Of a stretch of 5,590 nt of DNA, positions 1 to 5,531 are shown one piece after another. Made by a program: the position numbers and the translations under genes. The stretch lies in contig NZAX01000068.1 in NCBI GenBank assembly GCA_002687665.1, positions 1 through 5,590 of the forward strand. The letters run 5' to 3'. The first letter of the stretch is position 1, and each line of letters opens with the position of its first letter. The notes below the pieces were generated by a model. It saw nothing but the letters and a program-made list of their open reading frames with translations, was not told the DNA's origin and searched no databases. Source of the stretch: Flavobacteriaceae bacterium. Its GTDB lineage: Bacteria > Bacteroidota > Bacteroidia > Flavobacteriales > Flavobacteriaceae.

Positions 1-594
1 CAGACTTCTTCTAACCGATCCTTTAGCACAGTAACTGACCCAAACTCCCCCTGGAGCAAGTATGTCATGACATTTTTGAAGGGCAGTTTCATGCCACATC
101 TCCGATTGAGCGTGATAACCAAAAGCATCGTAATACAAAACATCAAATTGATGATCAAGATCCAGAGTGAAGAAATCTCCTTCAATTTTTTTAAATAAAA
201 ATTCTTTTTGAAGGTGGCTTTGACCCCAACACGCCTTATGTAATTGGTCAAAAAAATGCTTATGTTCTGAATCTGGGAGCGCATCTTGCATATTCAGAGA
301 CTTAACTTCTTTTAAGGATAACGGATATTTTTCTATGGAAAAATACTCACAAGATATTTTGTGATCAACAACAAAAACATAGGTTAAGTATGCATTCAAT
401 CCTGTACCAAATCCCATCTCAAAAATTTTTGGAGACATTTGTTTATTTTGACTTGACCAATAAGCTAAACCTTTATTTATATATACATGATCTGACTCTG
501 TTATAGCACCTTTTTTGGAATGATAGGTCTCATTTAATTGCTCCAAATAGAATGATGGTGATCCGTCTTCAGTTGTTATTGTTTTCTTTTGCAT
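1..594 (-). CDS. mnmD: tRNA U34 methyltransferase MnmD, 3' end cut by window edge
   Basis: My translation of the minus strand from the ATG at 594-592 is open to the window edge: 198 residues with no stop. The family (MnmD, DUF752) uses S-adenosylmethionine to methylate nm5s2U to mnm5s2U at tRNA wobble position 34. In E. coli this domain is fused to an oxidoreductase in MnmC; here the methyltransferase begins the protein, so it is the stand-alone form. Visible landmarks are TEDGSPSFY (8-16), ETYHSKKGAITESDHV (22-37), the SAM-binding loop EMGFGTGLNA (59-68), acidic E88, YYDAF (154-158) with the expected catalytic Asp156, EMW (165-167), and APGG through SYCAKGSVRRSL (180-198). Only about 25 C-terminal residues should be missing. 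The usual DAFAP motif reads DAFGY here, a mild variation. The gene is divergent from ilvE. No Shine-Dalgarno sequence is seen. Confidence 0.93.
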   Translation of the reverse strand, partial: MQKKTITTEDGSPSFYLEQLNETYHSKKGAITESDHVYINKGLAYWSSQNKQMSPKIFEMGFGTGLNAYLTYVFVVDHKISCEYFSIEKYPLSLKEVKSLNMQDALPDSEHKHFFDQLHKACWGQSHLQKEFLFKKIEGDFFTLDLDHQFDVLYYDAFGYHAQSEMWHETALQKCHDILAPGGVWVSYCAKGSVRRSL

Positions 595-685
595 TGTTTA
601 ATCTCATCATATCAGTTCCAAATAATATGTTGACAAACCATATTAAATATTATTTTTTAATAAAAATAAATAAAATTAAAAGTTT

Positions 686-700
686 GGATTTTAAAAATCC
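686..700. promoter_or_regulatory. 15-base operator-like palindrome upstream of ilvE
   Basis: The arms GGATTTT (686-692) and AAAATCC (694-700) are perfectly complementary around a single central base. The site lies 58 bases before the ilvE start and 91 bases from the mnmD start. The short centre suits a dimeric DNA-binding protein better than an RNA hairpin. Amino-acid biosynthesis genes are often controlled by Lrp/AsnC-type dimers with AT-rich sites of about this length, but nothing here identifies the regulator. Chance is a real alternative in such AT-rich DNA, although the GG/CC ends make it less trivial. Confidence 0.3.
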
Positions 701-733
701 TTTGCCGATAGAAAGTTTTAAAAGTAAAAAAAG

Positions 734-741
734 TAATTTTG
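734..741 (+). promoter_or_regulatory. possible Bacteroidota -7 promoter element for ilvE
   Basis: TAATTTTG matches the Bacteroidota sigma-ABfr -7 consensus TAnnTTTG exactly. It ends 17 bases before the ilvE ATG, which would give a short leader of about 10 bases. The matching -33 TTG is not at the normal spacing: the nearest upstream TTG (702-704) is 29 bases away instead of about 17-23. The call is therefore weak. Confidence 0.25.
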
Positions 742-758
742 ACAATATTTTACAGAGA

Positions 759-1805
759 ATGAAAATTGAGAAAGCTTCTGCTTCTAATTTGGACCATGTG
801 GATTTTGAAAATTTGACTTTTGGATCTGTTTTTACAGATCACATGTTTGTATGTAAATACAAAAATGGAAAATGGCAGACACCTGAAGTCCTTCCCTACA
901 AGTCCCTTTCCTTTGAACCATCAATGAGTGTGCTTCACTATGGGCAAGCTGTTTTTGAAGGTATGAAAGCTTACAAAGACGATCAAGGTAAAATATGGCT
1001 TTTTAGACCCGATCAAAATTTTAAACGCATCAATCGTTCTGCTGAAAGGCTTCAAATTCCGGCTTTCCCGGAAGACTTTTTTTTTAAAGGCTTGAAATCA
1101 TTATTGGATTTAGACAAGGAATGGATCAAACCCGGAATTGGAAATTCTCTCTATGTTCGTCCTTTTGTTTTTTCAAGCCAAGCTTGTGTTCAGGCTTCAC
1201 CATCATTGGAATATACTTTTATAATCATTTGTTGTCCTGTAAAAGCCTATTATGGAGGAGAAGTGAATGTCTTAATTGCTGAGGAGTTCAGCAGAGCAGC
1301 TGACGGAGGAATAGGTTATACTAAAGCGGCAGGGAACTATGCCGCCCAATTTTATCCAACAGCATTGGCAGAAAAACAAGGATATCAGCAGATTGTATGG
1401 ACTGATGCCAAGTCACATGAGTTCCTAGAAGAAGCAGGAACCATGAATATTTTTTTTATAATTGATAACAAACTCTTAACTGCACCAACCAATGATCGAA
1501 TACTAGACGGGGTTACGCGAAAAAGTGTAATACAAATCGCCAGAGATTCTGGAATTGAGGTAGAAGTTCGTCCCATCAGAATTGATGAGATCGTAGAAGC
1601 CTCCAAAAATAATTCTTTAAAAGAAATGTTTGGAAGCGGAACAGCTGTTGTAATCAATCCCATTAATAGTTTTGGATACAAAGGAGTAAACTACAAACTT
1701 CCAAAGTTGGAAAACCCAGTTGCAAAAAAACTCAAGGATAAAATAATGTCTATACAATATAATCTCTCAGAGGACCCTTATGGATGGCGTGTCGCTGTAG
1801 ATTAA
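759..1805 (+). CDS. ilvE: branched-chain amino acid aminotransferase
   Basis: This is a PLP-dependent class IV aminotransferase (EC 2.6.1.42) that reversibly moves the amino group between glutamate and leucine, isoleucine or valine, the last step of their synthesis, in the cytoplasm. The 348 residues fit the long (BCAT2-like) form of Bacteroidota. Visible motifs are HYGQAVFEGMKAY (60-72), FRPDQNFKRINRSAERL (82-98), YVRPF (132-136), GYTKAAGNYA (186-195) with the PLP-binding Lys189, EEAGTMNIFF (224-233) with the Glu expected to contact the pyridine nitrogen, ILDGVTR (248-254), FGSGTA (291-296) and the ending EDPYGWRVAVD. The frame is open back to an ATG at 552, but I chose 759 because family-like sequence begins there (MKIEKASASNLDHVDFENLTFG) and the longer start would overlap mnmD and add 69 unfamiliar residues. 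The stop overlaps the stop of the convergent pyrophosphohydrolase gene. Confidence 0.95.
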   Translation: MKIEKASASNLDHVDFENLTFGSVFTDHMFVCKYKNGKWQTPEVLPYKSLSFEPSMSVLHYGQAVFEGMKAYKDDQGKIWLFRPDQNFKRINRSAERLQIPAFPEDFFFKGLKSLLDLDKEWIKPGIGNSLYVRPFVFSSQACVQASPSLEYTFIIICCPVKAYYGGEVNVLIAEEFSRAADGGIGYTKAAGNYAAQFYPTALAEKQGYQQIVWTDAKSHEFLEEAGTMNIFFIIDNKLLTAPTNDRILDGVTRKSVIQIARDSGIEVEVRPIRIDEIVEASKNNSLKEMFGSGTAVVINPINSFGYKGVNYKLPKLENPVAKKLKDKIMSIQYNLSEDPYGWRVAVD

Positions 1806-2194
1806 TCTTTATCTAATATAGATTTAATATTAGGTTTAAAGTAATTTGGTCCTTTAAGTACCTTACCATCTTCCCGATAAATGGGTTTGCCGTCGTCACC
1901 CAACTTACTCATATTACTTCTTTGAATTTCATTAAAAACCTCTGTGATTTTGTGTTGCATGCCGTGAGAGAGTATAGTTCCACACAAGATATACAGCATG
2001 TCTCCCAGAGCATCGGCAACTTCAACAAGGTCGTTTTTTTGGGCTGCCTCAAGATATTCTTCATTTTCTTCTTTCATAAGGTTGTACCTCAAAAGTACAG
2101 TTTGCCCTGGAATATTTGCAATGGGAGAATCAGCCGATTTTATACCAAAAGCATTGTGAAATTCAGCCACTGCATTTAATTCATTTTTAATCAT
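1802..2194 (-). CDS. MazG-like nucleoside triphosphate pyrophosphohydrolase
   Basis: This is a 130-residue all-alpha NTP-pyrophosphatase (MazG / phosphoribosyl-ATP pyrophosphohydrolase-like superfamily). Such enzymes hydrolyse nucleoside triphosphates to the monophosphate and pyrophosphate using Mg2+. The metal-binding signature is clear: KEENEEY (41-47) gives the ExxE half (E43, E46), and VEVADALGDMLY (57-68) gives E58, D61 and D65. The C-terminal part (EIQRSNMSKLGDDGKPIYREDGKV, about 89-112) is typical of the small stand-alone group usually annotated only as a pyrophosphohydrolase family protein. The substrate (dUTP-like, damaged or other NTP) cannot be read from sequence. HisI/HisE is unlikely because no histidine genes are nearby and the tail differs. 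The gene is convergent with ilvE (stops overlap by 4 bases) and divergent from the small membrane protein gene; no Shine-Dalgarno sequence is seen. Confidence 0.85.
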   Translation of the reverse strand: MIKNELNAVAEFHNAFGIKSADSPIANIPGQTVLLRYNLMKEENEEYLEAAQKNDLVEVADALGDMLYILCGTILSHGMQHKITEVFNEIQRSNMSKLGDDGKPIYREDGKVLKGPNYFKPNIKSILDKD

Positions 2195-2259
2195 TTGTAT
2201 ATTTTATGTGAAGTTAAAAGAGGTCAATGTTTTTTTCTAATTTAGGGAAAAATATAAAA

Positions 2260-2451
2260 ATGTTCAGTCAAGGACAACTCTTATTTGCTATTATATTTGT
2301 AATTGGTTTCGTGACACTAATGGTATTCTCTTACAGAAAAGATTCCAAAAATCATAATCTGCATTACAGGGGAAGTATAAAAATATTTTTTGCGTTTATA
2401 GTCGTGATAGGAATCCTTTTTCTAATCAAATTCTTTACGCAGAATTCATAA
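2260..2451 (+). CDS. small two-helix membrane protein, function unknown
   Basis: The protein has 63 residues. A first hydrophobic helix spans about 7-25, followed by a basic linker rich in Lys, Arg and His (RKDSKNHNLHYRGS, 26-39), and a second helix at about 41-59. By the positive-inside rule the linker should face the cytoplasm and both ends the periplasm. I recall similar short proteins (MFSxGQLxFA..., YRKD..LH..HYxGS) in flavobacteria, always uncharacterised. I chose the ATG at 2260 because that family-like start begins there; the in-frame ATG at 2227 would add 11 residues. A near-match to the -7 box (TAATTTAG, 2238-2245) lies between the two ATGs and weakly supports the later start. The stop is 8 bases before crcB, so the two are probably co-transcribed and may be functionally linked. 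Confidence 0.75.
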   Translation: MFSQGQLLFAIIFVIGFVTLMVFSYRKDSKNHNLHYRGSIKIFFAFIVVIGILFLIKFFTQNS

Positions 2452-2459
2452 TTAAAAAA

Positions 2460-2837
2460 ATGAAGCATCTTTTAATTGTATTTATTGGAGGAGGTTTAGG
2501 TACAGTAGCACGATTTCTTATAGGTAAATTTTTACCTTATTCTGGTAAAGGGTTTCCATGGAATACTTTTTGTGCAAATTTGTTGGGTTGTCTATTTATT
2601 GGATTTTTAATAGGATATTTTGTTAAAAATAGCAATGAAAACGAATCTTCTCTAGTTCTATTTGCCACAGTAGGTTTTTGTGGAGGATTCACAACCTTTT
2701 CTTCTTTTGCTAACGAAAACTTATCATTTATTAAATCAGGGGATTACAACATGTTACTAGTTTACAGTATGTTAAGTTTAATAATGGGAATTCTTATGGT
2801 TTACACGGGAATTTTGATCAACAAGTTTATTCACTGA
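2460..2837 (+). CDS. crcB: fluoride-specific ion channel CrcB/Fluc
   Basis: The 125-residue protein is of normal Fluc length. Fluc proteins form dual-topology homodimers in the inner membrane and let fluoride leave the cytoplasm, which protects enolase and pyrophosphatases. Four membrane segments are visible (about 3-22, 33-55, 65-88 and 98-121). Diagnostic residues are present: GGGLGTVAR (10-18) with Arg18 at the end of helix 1, WNTFCANLLGCLFIG (34-48) with the pore Asn40, and GFCGGFTTFSSF (72-83), which carries the helix-3 break, the central Na+-site Thr and the Phe-box residues Phe80 and Phe83. The ATG is preceded by an A-run and starts 8 bases after the small membrane protein stop, suggesting one operon. 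No fluoride riboswitch core is recognisable upstream, and a terminator hairpin follows about 40 bases after the stop. Confidence 0.95.
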   Translation: MKHLLIVFIGGGLGTVARFLIGKFLPYSGKGFPWNTFCANLLGCLFIGFLIGYFVKNSNENESSLVLFATVGFCGGFTTFSSFANENLSFIKSGDYNMLLVYSMLSLIMGILMVYTGILINKFIH

Positions 2838-2879
2838 TTTTTTACATATTTCTTAAAATTTTATTAAAAAATTATTAGA

Positions 2880-2907
2880 CCCCTATTATTTTAGGGGGTA
2901 GATTTTT
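2880..2907 (+). terminator. terminator hairpin after crcB
   Basis: CCCCTA (2880-2885) pairs with TAGGGG (2892-2897) around a 6-base loop and is followed by a T-run (2903-2907), as expected for intrinsic termination of the small-protein/crcB transcript. The five-base spacing before the T-run (GTAGA) makes it less than ideal. The right arm can pair instead with ACCCCC at 2932-2937 (see findings). Confidence 0.6.
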
Positions 2908-2950
2908 CAATATAATAAAAATAGGTTTTTGACCCCCAAAATTTTTAGAG

Positions 2951-2962
2951 TAAGAATTCTTA
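2951..2962. promoter_or_regulatory. 12-base perfect palindrome upstream of amt
   Basis: TAAGAATTCTTA is a perfect palindrome with no central spacer and ends 36 bases before the amt start, which suits an operator for a dimeric regulator near the promoter. A near-match to the flavobacterial -7 box (TAGTTTAG, 2968-2975) follows it, but no proper -33 TTG is seen. No second copy of the palindrome occurs upstream of the P-II gene within the window. The regulator is unknown, and chance cannot be excluded. Confidence 0.3.
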
Positions 2963-2998
2963 TTACATAGTTTAGTCCAAAATTTATAATAACAAACT

Positions 2999-4279
2999 AT
3001 GTTAAATCTTTCACTAATTAATTCGACAACAGCTGTTGAAGTCAATGATGACTTCACCATGCTATGGATCCTTTTATCGGGGATTCTGGTATTTTTCATG
3101 CAAGCAGGATTCACTTTGGTGGAGTCTGGATTTACCCGTTCTAAAAATGCGGTAAATATCTCCATGAAGAACATTTTGGACATTTCGGTAGGAACTCTTT
3201 CTTATTGGGCTATTGGTTATGGTTTGATGTACGGAGCATCTAATGGATGGATCGCAACTTCAGACATATTCTTCAACCCTGGAGATGGGCCACATGATGT
3301 ATTTTTCCAGACCGTTTTCTGCGCCACAGCAGCAACAATTGTGTCTGGTGCAATCGCGGGTAGAACTAAATATACTACCTATGTACTTTTCACAATTTTC
3401 TTAACTGCCTTAATCTACCCAATTTCAGGTGGATGGCAATGGAACGGTGATGGTTGGTTGGCAAATCTAGGCTTTATCGACTTTGCCGGGTCTTCAATTG
3501 TTCATTCTGTTGGTGGCTGGGCAGCACTCGTAGGTGCTTGGATGGTCGGTCCCAGATTGGGTAAATATGTTGATGGTAAATCAAATGTTATTCCTGGCCA
3601 CAACTTATTGCTAGGTGCACTTGGTGTATTCATTCTATGGTTAGGATGGTTTGGTTTTAATGGTGGTTCGCAATTAGCTTGGGGAGGCGACGACTCTGCA
3701 GCTGCATCGGCTGTAGTTATGGTTACTAATATAGCCGCGGCCGCAGGGGCTGTAGGTGCAATGGCCACCACATGGATTAAAGATGGAAAACCCAATTTAG
3801 GCATGACACTTAACGGAGCAATTGCAGGACTAGTTGCTATTACTGCAGGCTGTGGAAATATGACTTTTGGTGGAGGATTTCTCGCTGGATTAATCGGAGG
3901 TATAATAGTTGTATTCTCAATCGAATTCATTGATAAAGTTCTTAAAATTGACGATGCTGTTGGTGCAGCTTCTGCTCACGGTGTTGTTGGTGCATGGGGT
4001 ACTCTTGTTATTGGATTATGGGGCGTTGACGGCAATACAGGAATAGGATTATTCAATGGCGGTGGCGCTAGCCAATTTGGAATCCAAGCTATAGGTGTGC
4101 TAGCCTACGGTGCTTGGGCTACAGTCTCAGCGCTCATTGGTTTTGGAATTCTTAAATCTACCATTGGTCTTCGAGTTTCTGAGGAAGTTGAAATCAAAGG
4201 CCTTGATGAAGCTGAACATGGAATTGGTGGATTCGAAGGTGGCGGATTCGAAGCTTGGATTAAGGATAATGCAAAATAA
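2999..4279 (+). CDS. amt: ammonium transporter, Amt/MEP/Rh family
   Basis: This 426-residue inner-membrane protein conducts ammonium into the cell as a trimer and is normally gated by a P-II protein; the first codons of a P-II gene lie downstream. The family core is complete. By alignment from memory to E. coli AmtB, the outer gate is Phe107 (TVFCAT) and Phe220 (FGFNGGS, with Ser224 as the substrate-site Ser), Trp148 lies at the vestibule, Asp161 is in IDFAGSS, and the twin pore histidines are His169 (SIVHS) and His327 (SAHGVVG). Eleven membrane helices fit the hydrophobic pattern. The cytoplasmic tail LRVSEEVEIKGLDEAEHG (391-408) is the conserved region that couples to P-II, followed by a Gly-rich end. 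About 20 residues precede helix 1 and I see no classical signal peptide. The ATG at 2999 is the first in frame after the leader. The base composition is more GC-rich than its neighbours, suggesting high expression. Confidence 0.97.
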   Translation: MLNLSLINSTTAVEVNDDFTMLWILLSGILVFFMQAGFTLVESGFTRSKNAVNISMKNILDISVGTLSYWAIGYGLMYGASNGWIATSDIFFNPGDGPHDVFFQTVFCATAATIVSGAIAGRTKYTTYVLFTIFLTALIYPISGGWQWNGDGWLANLGFIDFAGSSIVHSVGGWAALVGAWMVGPRLGKYVDGKSNVIPGHNLLLGALGVFILWLGWFGFNGGSQLAWGGDDSAAASAVVMVTNIAAAAGAVGAMATTWIKDGKPNLGMTLNGAIAGLVAITAGCGNMTFGGGFLAGLIGGIIVVFSIEFIDKVLKIDDAVGAASAHGVVGAWGTLVIGLWGVDGNTGIGLFNGGGASQFGIQAIGVLAYGAWATVSALIGFGILKSTIGLRVSEEVEIKGLDEAEHGIGGFEGGGFEAWIKDNAK

Positions 4280-4311
4280 AATTTATTAAATAAACTTTAA
4301 ATATTAAAATT

Positions 4312-5331
4312 ATGAATATCAAAAATACTTTTTTATCAACTTTAACTATAATGTTTAGCCTCATTCTAGTTGCTCAAGAAGAGGAATCTGCTCCAGAGCC
4401 AACATTTGGTGTCAGTGGCTCTATTGATACTTATTATAGAAGCAATGAGTTTGCTCCTGGCACATCTTTTGCAAACCTCCCTGGATTTGCAATGGGTATG
4501 GCAAACATTGTAATGTCATACGAGGGAGAAAAATCTGGTTTTGTTGCTGACCTTGTTTTCGGTCCTAGAGGTGCAGATGCTGTATTTGGTTCACCACAAG
4601 CCGGTGATTTTTACAGAAGTTCGAACATGGTAAACCAACTCTACGCTTACTATAACGTCAGCGACTCGTTTACATTGACTATGGGTAATTTTAATACTTT
4701 CCTAGGATATGAAGTAATTTCTCCTGTGGCTAATTTTAACTATACTACCTCATACATGTTTTCTTACGGTCCTTTCTCCCACAGTGGTATAAAGGCTGAC
4801 ATTGCAGCTGGAGAAAACACTTCCATTATGCTTGCAGTTTTGAACACAACCGATGCGACAGAATTTCAACCCATTGATGATGACTATATGTTTGGTGCAC
4901 AGCTAGGTATATTTGGTCAATACATCAACTATCTGGGTGGAGGAACTGCAGGCGTGAGTCAAATTGACTTTACCGGTGGTTTCAACCTTGGCGATAGTTT
5001 CTTCCTTGGTATTAATGCGACTAGCTACAGCGACGATAACAATGTCGAATTCTCTGGGGTAGCATTGTACCCACAGTACACCTTTTCAGACTCTTTTGCC
5101 CTTGGAGCTCGATTCGAGGCTTTTTCTGAAGACGGGTTAGGAGCTATTGGAGATATTTCTGGAGATGGAGACAATACATCTTTTACTATTACTGGAAGCT
5201 ACACTTCTGGAAACTTTATTTTCAAACCTGAAATAAGAATTGACTCTGCATCAGATAAATTTTACACTGATGCTGACGGAGCTACTGATGGCTTGAGCGC
5301 CTTTTTAGTAGCCGCAATTTACTCATTCTAA
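4312..5331 (+). CDS. outer-membrane beta-barrel porin, putative BBP2/OmpL-like
   Basis: The protein has 339 residues. A signal peptide is clear: Lys4, a hydrophobic core (about 6-20) and probable cleavage after A21 or Q22. The mature part alternates short amphipathic strands with Gly/Asp/Asn/Ser-rich turns and ends in Phe (AAIYSF), the terminal aromatic expected for BAM-assembled barrels. Family-like blocks are GFAMGMANIVMSYEGEKSGFV (58-78), LVFGPRGADAVFGS (81-94), NQLYAYYNVSDSFTLTMGNFNTFLGYEVISP (108-138) and NYTTSYMFSYGPFSHSGIKAD (143-163). These match what I recall of flavobacterial porins annotated as porin or beta-barrel porin-2. It starts 32 bases after amt, so it is probably co-transcribed. 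The inferred role is passage of ammonium or another small nitrogen solute across the outer membrane; the substrate cannot be read from sequence. Late turns are very acidic (DISGDGDN, 281-288; DADGATDG, 320-327). Confidence 0.85.
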   Translation: MNIKNTFLSTLTIMFSLILVAQEEESAPEPTFGVSGSIDTYYRSNEFAPGTSFANLPGFAMGMANIVMSYEGEKSGFVADLVFGPRGADAVFGSPQAGDFYRSSNMVNQLYAYYNVSDSFTLTMGNFNTFLGYEVISPVANFNYTTSYMFSYGPFSHSGIKADIAAGENTSIMLAVLNTTDATEFQPIDDDYMFGAQLGIFGQYINYLGGGTAGVSQIDFTGGFNLGDSFFLGINATSYSDDNNVEFSGVALYPQYTFSDSFALGARFEAFSEDGLGAIGDISGDGDNTSFTITGSYTSGNFIFKPEIRIDSASDKFYTDADGATDGLSAFLVAAIYSF

Positions 5332-5371
5332 TATATGATTTTGTAAAAATTTTATTTCACTAAATGATAAT

Positions 5372-5406
5372 ATTTGCCCCCCAATGTTAAAACTTGGGGG
5401 GTAAAT
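5372..5406 (+). terminator. strong GC hairpin after the porin gene
   Basis: CCCCCCAA (5377-5384) pairs perfectly with TTGGGGGG (5394-5401) around a 9-base loop. The stem extends outward through a G-T wobble (5376/5402) and four A-T pairs (5372-5375 with 5403-5406), giving about 13 pairs. It lies 40 bases after the porin stop. No good T-run follows (CATATTAGATTTTAG), so it may act as an imperfect terminator, a 3'-end stabiliser that protects the amt-porin message, or a site of partial read-through into the P-II gene. Confidence 0.6.
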
Positions 5407-5531
5407 CATATTAGATTTTAGACTCTGAAATAGAAAATCAATAAAAGAATTGGATTAATCAAAAATTTAAATCTCTCTAACAAAACATTTAAAAAACGTT
5501 TTCAAAAACAAATATTTAAATAATTCAAAAC
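5407..5531 (+). other. leader region of the P-II gene
   Basis: These 125 AT-rich bases lie between the hairpin and the P-II start. They contain a perfect 10-base palindrome, AAAACGTTTT (5493-5502), which ends 29 bases before the start codon. No exact TAnnTTTG box with a spaced TTG is present; TAGATTTT (5412-5419) is the closest match. No Shine-Dalgarno sequence is seen; A-rich sequence precedes the ATG. Whether P-II has its own promoter here or depends on read-through cannot be decided from sequence. Confidence 0.4.

Larger units (their letters stand above)
595..758. other. mnmD-ilvE divergent spacer, very AT-rich
   Basis: This is the region between two divergent start codons, so promoters for both genes should lie here. 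It is strongly A/T-biased, with runs of A and T. It contains a 15-base palindrome (686-700) and one exact match to the flavobacterial -7 element (734-741), listed separately. No RNA gene or convincing small coding region is visible. The frame upstream of ilvE stays open across it, but its translation (many Lys, Asn, Ile and Phe) looks like translated AT-rich spacer. Confidence 0.6.

Noticed and set aside
630..635. TTGACA, a perfect E. coli-type -35 box
   Set aside because: No matching -10 box lies at the right spacing, and Bacteroidota housekeeping promoters use a different consensus. Probably chance in AT-rich DNA.
1385..1681. Minus-strand open frame of 98 codons inside ilvE
   Set aside because: It lies fully within a confidently identified gene on the other strand, and its translation shows no recognisable family.
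1922..2179. Plus-strand open frame of 85 codons
   Set aside because: It is antisense to the MazG-like gene, whose metal-binding motifs show that the minus strand is the coding one.
2227..2259. Earlier ATG for the small membrane protein
   Set aside because: It adds 11 residues that I do not recognise from related proteins and would overlap the probable promoter region; the ATG at 2260 starts the family-like sequence.
2195..2259. Possible fluoride riboswitch ahead of the crcB operon
   Set aside because: The short AT-rich spacer has none of the conserved GC-rich core segments expected of that riboswitch class.
2875..3183. Minus-strand open frame of 102 codons across the amt leader
   Set aside because: It spans the terminator hairpin and overlaps the conserved N-terminal part of amt on the other strand.
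3502..3930. Minus-strand open frame of 142 codons inside amt
   Set aside because: It is antisense to the Gly/Ala-rich amt coding region, and its Pro/Ala-rich translation is the mirror of those codons. No family resemblance is seen.
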